Source: an uncultured Rhodopirellula sp. (GTDB lineage: Bacteria; Planctomycetota; Planctomycetia; Pirellulales; Pirellulaceae). From it: DNA of 5,515 bases. Position 1 is the first letter of the stretch. Each line of letters begins with the position of its first letter. The stretch spans positions 1-5,515 of the forward strand of contig CAJXTM010000330.1 in NCBI GenBank assembly GCA_913061385.1. Reading direction: 5' to 3'. Shown piece by piece: positions 1 to 5,467 of this stretch. The notes under the pieces are model-generated. The model saw only the letters and a list, made by a program, of their open reading frames with translations. It searched no databases and was not told the origin of the DNA. The translations under genes and the position numbers were made by a program.

Positions 1-28
1 TGGGCTCGGAGATGTGTATAAGAGACAG
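1..28 (+). other. Nextera sequencing adapter (artefact)
   Basis: Bases 10-28 are exactly the 19-bp Tn5 mosaic end AGATGTGTATAAGAGACAG. They are preceded by TGGGCTCGG, the end of the Nextera read-2 (i7 side) adapter. This is library sequence, not genome. The mosaic end can be translated as the peptide MYKRQ, so any protein predicted to begin with it here is spurious. Confidence 0.98.
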
Positions 29-30
29 GC

Positions 31-879
31 GTGGCGAAGACACAACCTGCCGTGGAAACCGAACCAGCGAAATCAGCAGTCAAGCCTGTCGCCCAAGTCC
101 CATCCACCGCGACCAACAAGCCAGAAACCACAAGCCCAGTCGTTGCAAAAGCTGCCAGCAGCAAAGCGACGAACGCTGATGCAGCTTCCGGAGGCACGAT
201 CCTTCGAAAACGGTACCGTCCACCTGTTGCAGTACAAACGGTACCCGGAACCGTGCAACGCCAAGATGCAGTTACTTCAGTCAACTCACCGAAGGTTCAG
301 GCTGTGCCGGAAATCGCCCTCGGCGAAATCAAAACACCGCCGCCCGCCGTGGATTTGCAGCAGGCAATGCGTCTCGATACGGCCAGCGCACTCAGGGACA
401 AAAGTTTAAATCTGGGTCCAGATATTAAACTGACGCCACTCCATATGAATCAGGCACAAGTACGTGCACTCACTCTCGGCGGATCAGTCCGCGGCGTTCG
501 AGTGGGCGATAAGGGTATCTGCCAGGCATTCGCTTCTGGACCGAACCAACTCAAGTTGATTGGTACCGGAATCGGAATCACAAGACTTGTTGTCTGGGCA
601 CAGGAAGGCGGGGACAGCGATGAGATACTGATGCGTGCTTTTGAGATACATGTTAATGAAGTTGTCCCCAGTGAAGGTAACTCTATTGAGAGTACAACCG
701 AACTATTGAATCAGTCAATCAATAAAGTTTTCCCACGTAGCCAAGCCAAAGTACAACTTTTGCGGGGTGAATTGTGGGTCACAGGATCCTGCGAGTCGCA
801 GGACTCAGCTGAAAAAATTGTACGTATGGTACGCAAGTCATGCCTGATCCCAGTCAGAGATCAGCTAACCGTCAAGTAA
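31..879 (+). CDS. CpaC-like pilus/secretin N-domain + BON-like protein, 5'-truncated
   Basis: The frame is open from the adapter junction to a TAA at 877-879, giving 282 visible residues. The GTG at 31 lies two bases from the adapter, with no room for a ribosome site, so the true start and probably a signal peptide are missing. Residues 1-110 are Ala/Pro/Thr/Lys-rich and low in complexity, a likely flexible periplasmic linker. Residues about 145-210 match the N-terminal domain of CpaC/RcpA pilus secretins: a GxVRGVRVGD strand, then QLKLIGTGIGITRLVVWA, then an FEIHV strand. Residues about 221-282 resemble the BON-like domain that follows it in CpaC (LLNQSINKVFP, then GELWVTGSCESQDSAEKIVRMV). 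The protein stops there, so the secretin channel domain is absent. In the family these domains form periplasmic rings of Tad/type II-like systems; here a scaffold or envelope-binding role is inferred. The gene for the outer-membrane barrel follows 90 bases downstream on the same strand. Confidence 0.75.
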   Translation: MAKTQPAVETEPAKSAVKPVAQVPSTATNKPETTSPVVAKAASSKATNADAASGGTILRKRYRPPVAVQTVPGTVQRQDAVTSVNSPKVQAVPEIALGEIKTPPPAVDLQQAMRLDTASALRDKSLNLGPDIKLTPLHMNQAQVRALTLGGSVRGVRVGDKGICQAFASGPNQLKLIGTGIGITRLVVWAQEGGDSDEILMRAFEIHVNEVVPSEGNSIESTTELLNQSINKVFPRSQAKVQLLRGELWVTGSCESQDSAEKIVRMVRKSCLIPVRDQLTVK

Positions 880-969
880 GTAAGTAAGTCCGTCCCCATC
901 TCCACGTGGGAAGCTGTTTTGGTTTACCACACCACGGCATCCAGCCGTACCGATTTAAGAGGTTTGATC
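880..969 (+). promoter_or_regulatory. Leader of the BBP7 gene
   Basis: This 90-base gap holds GTAAGT-type short tandem bases straight after the stop, a perfect palindrome CCACGTGG at 902-909, and a small inverted repeat ACGGC-ATCCA-GCCGT at 934-948. A ribosome site AGAGG at 958-962 sits 7 bases before the ATG at 970 and decides that start over the TTG at 919. I see no convincing -35/-10 pair, so read-through from the upstream gene is possible. No known riboswitch is recognised. Confidence 0.35.
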
Positions 970-2217
970 ATGAGGATTCGTCTGAATCTCCCTAGTAGCC
1001 TTGCTGCTTCCGATGAACACAGAAATGGTGTCTGGCAGATTGTCACCCGCTGTATCGCCGTGTTAATGGTGACCGCTGTAAGCAGTCACGCTATTGGGCA
1101 GAACGCACTCGTTGGCGTTGCACCGATCGAGGTAACGCCCGCAAAAGCAACGACGACCGGCAGCGGCGTCATCACACTGGGAACGGAAAATTACAAAGTG
1201 GTTGATGCGAATGATTTCGCTGTCACGACCGCGACCGGCTTGGGGGATCAGGGCAGCGTTGTTCAGGTGGGATGCCAGTCCTGCCAAACAACATCTTGCC
1301 GTGGCAACTGCCGTGGATCTGCCTATCCAATGGGCAATCTTTGTGCACCGTGTGAACCTTTCTTTTACGCGTCGATAGAAACGCTCTTCATGCAGCGTAA
1401 AAGTGGGGACTATTCCGCAAGCCCAGACTTCGAAATGGATGGTTATGAATTTGAATTGATCCCGCGACTGACCGTAGGCTGGGTAACTGACTGCATCAAC
1501 GGTTGTGAACTGAGTTTCACTGGCGTAGCGGAATGGGAACAGTCGGGTGCCGCAAGCGATCCTGCAGGCGGAATAGGAACATTTTTGACCACAGTGTCGC
1601 CGTTTACTCCCGACGACATCACAGCATATGTTGACTCAATTGAACAAAGCCAGAGTCTTGAGGCTCAGTACTGGTCCGTAGAAGCCAACAAAACCATGGT
1701 GGGTTACGACGTAGCCCGATGCCTGTTTGGTGTTCGCTATATCGATTATCAAGAGCTTTACAGCTACAACGGAGAAAACCCCACGGAGGGTGGAATCACC
1801 CCAACAATTCTTGGTTCGATCACCAGTGAAACCGAAAACCACCTGCTCGGTGGCCAGGTGGGAATCGACTTGCTCTATCCAATCTGCCGACGAGGTTACA
1901 CAGACTTCCGCGCGCGTGCAGGACTATTTGCTAACTTTGCAGATATGGATTTTGACTTGCGTAATAACCTTGACACCACTTTATTCGTGGACGACGACAC
2001 CGTCACACTATCGGGACTAATCGAAGTTGCTGGTGGTTTACGGTTTCAGGTCACCAATTGCATCAGCATCAGGGCCGGGGGTGAATTGTGGTGGCTGAGC
2101 GGAGTCGCGACAGCAACGGATCAATTCCGCAACCAGATCGGCGGAACGAGTAAAGTACGAACCGGGAGCGACTTCTTCGTAGCCGGCGGTACTCTTGGAG
2201 CTGAATTCCGTTACTAG
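970..2217 (+). CDS. BBP7-like outer membrane beta-barrel protein
   Basis: This is a complete 415-residue exported protein. The ATG at 970 is preceded by AGAGG at 7 bases. Residues 1-43 form a signal peptide with a long charged n-region (about 1-24), a hydrophobic core (about 29-37) and likely cleavage after AIG (41-43). Residues 102-128 are cysteine-rich (C102, C105, C110, C114, C125, C128). From about residue 131 the chain alternates like outer-membrane beta strands: FFYASIETLFMQR, then LTVGW, LFGVRYIDYQEL, HLLGGQVGIDLLY, FRARAGLFANF and a final GGTLGAEFRY ending in an aromatic residue. An aromatic last residue is the usual C-terminal signal for barrel assembly. The layout fits the putative beta-barrel porin-7 family (BBP7, formerly DUF1551), which is expanded in planctomycetes. 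Transport substrate is unknown. It may be co-transcribed with the upstream secretin-N-domain gene. A generic outer-membrane barrel of another family is the main alternative. Confidence 0.8.
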   Translation: MRIRLNLPSSLAASDEHRNGVWQIVTRCIAVLMVTAVSSHAIGQNALVGVAPIEVTPAKATTTGSGVITLGTENYKVVDANDFAVTTATGLGDQGSVVQVGCQSCQTTSCRGNCRGSAYPMGNLCAPCEPFFYASIETLFMQRKSGDYSASPDFEMDGYEFELIPRLTVGWVTDCINGCELSFTGVAEWEQSGAASDPAGGIGTFLTTVSPFTPDDITAYVDSIEQSQSLEAQYWSVEANKTMVGYDVARCLFGVRYIDYQELYSYNGENPTEGGITPTILGSITSETENHLLGGQVGIDLLYPICRRGYTDFRARAGLFANFADMDFDLRNNLDTTLFVDDDTVTLSGLIEVAGGLRFQVTNCISIRAGGELWWLSGVATATDQFRNQIGGTSKVRTGSDFFVAGGTLGAEFRY

Positions 2218-2219
2218 GT

Positions 2220-2237
2220 CTAGGCGAACTCGCCTAG
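2220..2237. terminator. Short hairpin just after the BBP7 stop
   Basis: CTAGGCG-AACT-CGCCTAG is a perfect 7-bp inverted repeat with a 4-base loop, starting 3 bases after the stop codon. No T-run follows, so it is not a classic intrinsic terminator. It could protect the 3' end of the mRNA or pause transcription ahead of the stronger hairpin at 2286-2337. Confidence 0.4.
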
Positions 2238-2285
2238 CGAACGAACAGGGCCACCGATTGCTCATGGCGTTCGGTACATAACAAC

Positions 2286-2337
2286 CAAAAGCCTACTCCG
2301 AATTATCCGCGAAAGGATGAGTCGGGGCAGGCTTTTG
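2286..2337. terminator. Bidirectional intrinsic terminator-like hairpin
   Basis: CAAAAGCCT (2286-2294) pairs perfectly with AGGCTTTTG (2329-2337). Inside it CTCCGA (2296-2301) pairs with TCGGGG (2322-2327) through one G-T pair, and ATCC (2305-2308) pairs with GGAT (2315-2318) around a GCGAAA loop. The A-run on one arm and T-run on the other give a stem ending in a short U-tract on either strand. It lies between the converging BBP7 gene (+) and the GYF/zinc-ribbon gene (-), where one two-way terminator would serve both. The U-tract is only four bases long and part of the stem, so strength is uncertain. Confidence 0.7.
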
Positions 2338-2401
2338 CAATTAACAGTCAGTTCAATTAATAGTCAGTGCAATTAATAGTCAGTGCAATTAATAGTCAGT
2401 G
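2338..2401. repeat. Four tandem copies of a 16-bp unit
   Basis: The unit CAATTAATAGTCAGTG occurs three times exactly, at 2354-2369, 2370-2385 and 2386-2401. A fourth, diverged copy CAATTAACAGTCAGTT is at 2338-2353. The array abuts the terminator hairpin with no gap. It lies in non-coding sequence between converging genes. Exactly matching copies suggest recent slippage expansion. Confidence 0.95.
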
Positions 2402-2455
2402 CAAGCAAATCGAGCACTGGTTCAAGTGCACGCAGCACGTAATGATGATCATGCC

Positions 2456-2860
2456 TCACTGAGAATCGTTTTCACGATCTTTGACAATACGCTTCTTTTT
2501 GAGCCAATTTTTCACAGAATTCCCAGCATTACCGACAATTGTTTGATCCTCTTGATTAACGATCCCATTCTCGGTTATCTGCGTTAGCGCACGATGGATT
2601 TCTCGACCACATTCGTGGCAATTGACAGGTGGCTCTGTGACCTCTGTTTCACACTGGGGACAAAAGTAGCGGATCGTTGGTCTCATAGCGGCTTCAAACA
2701 GGCCGCCAACATTGGACGCGACAAACCAATTCGAATTGTCTTTCCGCAACATGGACTCGGACGTGACCTTTCCGCAACGCACCAATTCCAGTAACTCACT
2801 AGGTCGCAGCGGCCCTAGGTCTTCCTGAATTTCGTCCTGTTGCACAAACCACTTGGTCAC
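2456..2860 (-). CDS. GYF_2 domain protein with zinc ribbon
   Basis: This is a 134-residue protein with a GTG start at 2860, backed by a strong ribosome site GGAGGGG (2868-2874 on the minus strand). Residues 3-57 look like a GYF_2 (DUF4339) domain: an opening WFVQQ strand, the GPLRPSELLELVRCGKV block with the typical GP (16-17), a Leu/Arg stretch, then NWFVASNVGGLFEAA. Residues 67-84 form a zinc ribbon with paired cysteines C67-x2-C70 and C81-x2-C84. The tail is polar and ends with a basic patch (KNWLKKKR at 117-124). There is no signal peptide or membrane helix, so it is probably cytoplasmic. GYF domains generally bind proline-rich peptides; the partner is not known. It lies 48 bases downstream of the bPH_2 membrane-protein gene, so it is likely the second gene of an operon, and that protein's N-terminus carries a TTPPPTQ run. 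An interaction between the two is conjecture. Confidence 0.7.
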   Translation of the reverse strand: MTKWFVQQDEIQEDLGPLRPSELLELVRCGKVTSESMLRKDNSNWFVASNVGGLFEAAMRPTIRYFCPQCETEVTEPPVNCHECGREIHRALTQITENGIVNQEDQTIVGNAGNSVKNWLKKKRIVKDRENDSQ

Positions 2861-2867
2861 CTGATCA

Positions 2868-2874
2868 CCCCTCC
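2868..2874 (-). promoter_or_regulatory. Ribosome binding site deciding a GTG start
   Basis: GGAGGGG on the minus strand lies 7 bases upstream of the GTG at 2860. It supports that rare start codon for the GYF/zinc-ribbon protein; no ATG is close by in frame. A 5-bp inverted repeat CGTTG-CCTGA-CAACG (2874-2888) sits just upstream in the 48-base intergenic gap and touches the site, so local folding could tune translation. Confidence 0.6.
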
Positions 2875-2908
2875 GTTGCCTGACAACGCTGAATTTGAAT
2901 GCTCGCCG

Positions 2909-3535
2909 CTAAATTGCCTCAATGTGCAGACTACGACGACGTCTCTCTTTTCGTCGCACGTCATCAATCAATCCGGCCACGCTTTTCACATCGGCTATGC
3001 CTATCATATGCAAAAGTGGGTGCGACCGGTCACTGCTTGTGACCGTTATTCTACCAACTCCGAACATCCTCTGTACCGGTCCTTGGGTAAAGCTGACGTC
3101 ATCAATGTCAATCACTTCGATTCGATCTGTATCTCGCGTCAAAATCCCGGTCTGGTGAATAAAACGCTGGCTCGTCAGTTCATAGTGCACCCCAAAGCGT
3201 CGCCAACCGTAAACCACGGCACCGACAACCCACACCAAAAAAATCACGCCAAGAGACGGTAGAAAAGTGAGAAAACCGAAAATCGGAACGAGATGCGGAA
3301 GAATCAGCGTAGCTACAGAAAGGATAGCAATCAAAAGCCAGGTTCCTACCATGGCTTTGGCACTATAGCCACCGTTCCAAAGTTCTTCTTCGGGTTCATA
3401 ATCGTCAACCGTTTCCTGTGTATTCTGAATCTGCTCACGAAACTTGTCAGCAGCGTTCTGTGTGGGTGGTGGCGTTGTTTTCTGCCCATCGGGTGCGTCT
3501 TCCTGCGCTTCCTCGCGTTCACTTTCGTTATTCAC
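2909..3535 (-). CDS. Bacterial PH (bPH_2) domain membrane protein
   Basis: This is a 208-residue protein with a GTG start at 3535 and an AGGAAA ribosome site 6 bases upstream (3542-3547). The frame upstream of the GTG has no ATG before a stop. Residues 1-50 are acidic and polar with a short Pro-rich run (PPPT), probably cytoplasmic. The segment EEELWNGGYSAKAM (49-62) is the usual lead-in to bPH_2 proteins. Two membrane helices follow at about 61-80 and 84-110. Residues about 113-195 match the bPH_2 (YdbS/YdbT-like, formerly DUF304) fold: YELTSQRFIHQTGILTR, IEVIDIDDVSFTQGPVQRMFGVGRITV, ending DVKSVAGLIDDVRR. A basic tail KERRRR (196-201) fits the cytoplasmic face. Family members are membrane proteins of poorly known function. 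Here it is the first gene of a likely operon with the GYF/zinc-ribbon gene, divergent from nrdR. Confidence 0.8.
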   Translation of the reverse strand: MNNESEREEAQEDAPDGQKTTPPPTQNAADKFREQIQNTQETVDDYEPEEELWNGGYSAKAMVGTWLLIAILSVATLILPHLVPIFGFLTFLPSLGVIFLVWVVGAVVYGWRRFGVHYELTSQRFIHQTGILTRDTDRIEVIDIDDVSFTQGPVQRMFGVGRITVTSSDRSHPLLHMIGIADVKSVAGLIDDVRRKERRRRSLHIEAI

Positions 3536-3638
3536 CGCACGTTTCCTTTCATGGAGAGTTATTTTTTACGTTCAAAATCGCATTTGCAGGAACCACGAAA
3601 TCCGTGGAACGGTTGCAGGTTTTGGACGCACCTCCGAT

Positions 3639-3667
3639 ACTATACAGACTCCGGAGTTGTCCGTCAT
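3639..3667 (-). promoter_or_regulatory. Candidate promoter for the bPH_2/GYF operon
   Basis: On the minus strand, ATGACG (3662-3667, 4 of 6 to the -35 consensus) is separated by exactly 17 bases from TATAGT (3639-3644, 5 of 6 to the -10 consensus). Transcription would begin near 3632, leaving a leader of about 97 bases before the GTG at 3535. The spacer contains the palindrome at 3648-3657. For nrdR, the best plus-strand candidate is the weaker TTGCAG (3613-3618), 17 bases, GATACT (3636-3641). Planctomycete promoters need not follow the E. coli consensus. Confidence 0.35.
3648..3657. repeat. 10-bp palindrome in the divergent control region
   Basis: ACTCCGGAGT is a perfect dyad inside the spacer of the candidate minus-strand promoter and 24 bases before the nrdR start. 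The position would suit an operator acting on either or both genes. It does not resemble the AT-rich NrdR box, so NrdR is not an obvious ligand. A chance 10-bp palindrome cannot be excluded. Confidence 0.35.
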
Positions 3668-3681
3668 TTCCCAGGTGCTGC

Positions 3682-4155
3682 ATGCGTTGTCCTTACTGTC
3701 ACGTCGATAATGACCGTGTTATGGACACCCGAGGAGCTGAAGGTGGCTACATGGTCCGCCGTAAACGGCTCTGCAATTCCTGCCAACGTAAATTTGCAAC
3801 GGCCGAGAAAATAGAGAGTCTCAGTGTCCGCGTCGTCAAAACCGATGAAACACGCCAACCTCTAGATCGTGAAAAAATCCGCCGTGGAATCGAGCGTGCG
3901 TGCTCTAAACGGCCCATCAAAAGTGACATCATTGAACGTGTTGTCCAAGATATCGAAACTGATATCTACGCAAACTTCGATTCTGAGGTGACTTCTTCAC
4001 AAGTGGGTGACATTGTCATGCGTCATCTGGCAAAGCTTGATGAAGTTGCCTACATACGTTTTGCCAGCGTCTATCGCGATTTTGATGATGCCCAAGACTT
4101 TGTGCGGGCAATCTCGACGATCATGGGTCCGAAATTAAACCCGCAACGTCAGTAA
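3682..4155 (+). CDS. nrdR: Transcriptional repressor NrdR
   Basis: This is a complete 157-residue protein, the normal length for NrdR, which represses ribonucleotide reductase genes in response to ATP/dATP. The N-terminal zinc ribbon begins at once (MRCPYC), with C3, C6, C31 and C34, followed by the basic DNA-contacting stretch VRRKRLC. The ATP-cone domain spans about residues 49-139, with RVVKTDETRQPLDREKIRRGI and the near-invariant DEVAYIRFASVYRDFDD (120-136). The ATG at 3682 is chosen because the zinc ribbon starts there, with AGGTG at 3673-3677 upstream. The same frame is open back to 3418, but that stretch is antisense to the bPH_2 gene and has no NrdR homology. No ribonucleotide reductase gene is in the window, so targets lie elsewhere. 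All zinc ligands and cone motifs are present, so it should be functional. Confidence 0.97.
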   Translation: MRCPYCHVDNDRVMDTRGAEGGYMVRRKRLCNSCQRKFATAEKIESLSVRVVKTDETRQPLDREKIRRGIERACSKRPIKSDIIERVVQDIETDIYANFDSEVTSSQVGDIVMRHLAKLDEVAYIRFASVYRDFDDAQDFVRAISTIMGPKLNPQRQ

Positions 4156-4320
4156 AACTAGGACAATTTTGTAGCTGTAATTTTTGGTTGTGGTCCCGAC
4201 GATCCACACACCAAATTGGGATTGCCCTCGGAGGTCATTTCTTCTTAACAGGCAAGAAGCTTTGTCCCGATTCCATGGCGTCGCTTAAACGCTGTGGTGC
4301 GAGTTCCGGAGAATCCACCC
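4156..4320. other. Non-coding gap between nrdR and the glycine-zipper gene
   Basis: This 165-base stretch has no supportable gene. It contains an AT-rich patch with a TTTTT run near 4180-4186, which lacks a GC-rich stem and so is not a clear nrdR terminator. It also contains an inverted repeat CTTCTT-AACAGGC-AAGAAG at 4241-4259. The ribosome site GGAGA (4308-4312) for the next gene lies at its end. A promoter for the next gene is likely here, but I cannot place one with confidence. Confidence 0.4.
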
Positions 4321-5025
4321 ATGCAGATCCCTCAGAAAACCGTTTTTCTCTTCACCCCCTCACCCAGCCTGCTTCTTTTAGTTGCCGCTCTTTTTCCGTT
4401 TGTTGTTTCACGCCCGGCTATTGCGCAAGGTAACACACAGCGTGGTGCTACGGTGGGTGGTATCGCCGGTGCCGTCGCTGGCGCTGCAATCGGCGACCAT
4501 AATGGTGAGACAGGTGCCGGCGCGGCCATCGGAGGTATCATTGGTGCGTTTGCAGGTGGGCTTCTGGGGAACGCAGAGGACAAACAACAAGCCTTTCACA
4601 GCCAAAGGCAATCCCAACAAATCCAAAGACAACGACTCGAATACCAGAGGATGGCCGTTTCCTCAAATGATGTCGTGGCGATGAAGCGTAATGGCCTGAG
4701 CGAACAGGTCATTATCAACCAAATCCAACAACGCGGGGTTCAAACCCAACTACAAGTCGCTGACATCATTGCATTGCATCAGCAAGGTGTTACTGAAAAC
4801 ATCATCACAGCTATGCAGCATGCTCAACACCGCCCCAACCAACGGAGCAGGGCCTCAGTCCCAATTCAAGGAAACCAAAATCAACGAATTGGTTACATGC
4901 CAATCCTTGTACCGGTGAGCAAGTACCACGCAGTTCCCCACTATCCACCACCAAGATGTCGGTACTACCCGGAGCCGATCTATCATCACCATGGATACAG
5001 AGGCGGAATTCATATCCGTTTTTGA
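4321..5025 (+). CDS. Exported glycine-zipper protein with duplicated helical motif
   Basis: This is a 234-residue protein. The ATG at 4321 is preferred over the in-frame GTG at 4294 because GGAGA lies 8 bases before it and a signal peptide begins soon after. Residues 1-35 are that signal (hydrophobic core 17-29, likely cleavage after AIA at 33-35). Residues 42-83 form a glycine zipper with G/A at regular spacing (GGIAGAVAGAAIG, then GAGAAIGGIIGAFAGGLLG), two short helices as in the Gly-zipper 2TM/YMGG and 17-kDa surface antigen families, which insert in or pack against membranes. Residues 84-110 are Gln/Arg-rich. Residues 117-136 and 147-165 are two copies of a motif, DVVAMKRNGLSEQVIINQIQ and DIIALHQQGVTENIITAMQ. 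The tail (about 200-234) is rich in Tyr, Pro and His, with HHH at 222-224 and HIRF at the end. It is probably periplasmic or outer-membrane-associated. The function is unknown. Confidence 0.8.
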   Translation: MQIPQKTVFLFTPSPSLLLLVAALFPFVVSRPAIAQGNTQRGATVGGIAGAVAGAAIGDHNGETGAGAAIGGIIGAFAGGLLGNAEDKQQAFHSQRQSQQIQRQRLEYQRMAVSSNDVVAMKRNGLSEQVIINQIQQRGVQTQLQVADIIALHQQGVTENIITAMQHAQHRPNQRSRASVPIQGNQNQRIGYMPILVPVSKYHAVPHYPPPRCRYYPEPIYHHHGYRGGIHIRF

Positions 5026-5066
5026 CGTTTGGTAAAGCCTCTTTGACAACGGACAAGACCAGCTCC

Positions 5067-5082
5067 CAGCATTTCAATGCTG
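5067..5082. terminator. Small hairpin between converging genes
   Basis: CAGCATT-TC-AATGCTG is a 7-bp inverted repeat (or 6 bp with a 4-base TTCA loop) in the 79-base gap between the glycine-zipper gene (+) and the TPR gene (-). No T-run follows on either strand, so a terminator role is only suggested by its position. Confidence 0.35.
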
Positions 5083-5104
5083 ACAATGACATCAGAAAGA
5101 ATGC

Positions 5105-5467
5105 TCACGGCGAGTTCTGCTCAGACACCTTGCTGTACTTTTCGATCTGCTCATGCAAGTGCCACTGCCCGGGATCATCCAGAAGGCAAGCTCTTTCAAT
5201 CTGCAAGGCTTCTTGCGTCCTACCCGACAAGAACAAAACCTCAGCGAGCGTGTCCCGATACGTAGCACTCTCAGGCTCCGCTCTCACTGCAAGAGACGCT
5301 AAATTCAGGGCATCTTCCAAGCGTCGCTCATTCTTTGCAGCCACCCAAGCAACATTATTGCAAGTCATCGCGTCGAGTGAAAAACGCCGAGCGTAATGCA
5401 CTCCTGAATCCATGATCTGGTCCAAGGTTGCATCGGCAAGCTGACTCATTCCTGCCTCACGCATTTG
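5105..5467 (-). CDS. TPR protein, C-terminal fragment
   Basis: Only the last 120 residues are present; the gene runs off the insert at the adapter junction at 5467, and the TGA is at 5105-5107. An apparent start inside the adapter (peptide MYKRQ) is an artefact. The visible part has two tetratricopeptide-like units at about residues 36-66 (NNVAWVAAKNERRLEDALNL, then AVRAEPE) and 68-100 (TYRDTLAEVLFLSGRTQEAL, then LLDDPG), which carry the A/L/Y helix pattern and the Pro at the end of each unit. A short helix and polar tail follow. TPR units form a superhelical protein-binding surface. What precedes them cannot be known from here, so the function of the whole protein is open. It converges with the glycine-zipper gene. 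Confidence 0.75.
   Translation of the reverse strand, partial: QMREAGMSQLADATLDQIMDSGVHYARRFSLDAMTCNNVAWVAAKNERRLEDALNLASLAVRAEPESATYRDTLAEVLFLSGRTQEALQIERACLLDDPGQWHLHEQIEKYSKVSEQNSP

Noticed and set aside
14..409. Plus-strand open frame beginning MYKRQ
   Set aside because: Its start is inside the adapter and it overlaps the secretin-N-domain gene in another frame, with a composition unlike a real protein.
872..887. Short AAGT/GTAAGT tandem bases around the first stop codon
   Set aside because: Only about four 4-base units; it is readily explained by chance or slippage and has no clear function.
2238..2273. Inverted repeat CGAACG / CGTTCG with inner GCCA / TGGC
   Set aside because: The arms are short and interrupted, and no stable single hairpin forms compared with the neighbouring ones.
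2338..2401. CRISPR array interpretation of the 16-bp repeats
   Set aside because: The units are directly adjacent with no spacers and are too short for CRISPR repeats.
2399..2794. Two short plus-strand frames opposite the GYF/zinc-ribbon gene
   Set aside because: They are antisense to a gene with recognisable domains and cysteine motifs, and they lack ribosome sites and homology.
2840..3262. 140-codon plus-strand frame antisense to the bPH_2 gene
   Set aside because: The opposite strand carries a clear bPH_2 domain with membrane helices; this frame has no recognisable domain.
3418..3681. N-terminal extension of nrdR
   Set aside because: The frame is open but antisense to the bPH_2 gene, and NrdR proteins begin directly at the MRCPYC zinc ribbon at 3682.
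3293..3814. 173-codon plus-strand frame across the divergent gap
   Set aside because: It runs antisense to the bPH_2 gene and then out of frame into nrdR, so it is a chance open frame.
4188..4433. Plus-strand frame upstream of the glycine-zipper gene
   Set aside because: It overlaps the signal peptide region of the real gene in another frame and has no ribosome site or family resemblance.
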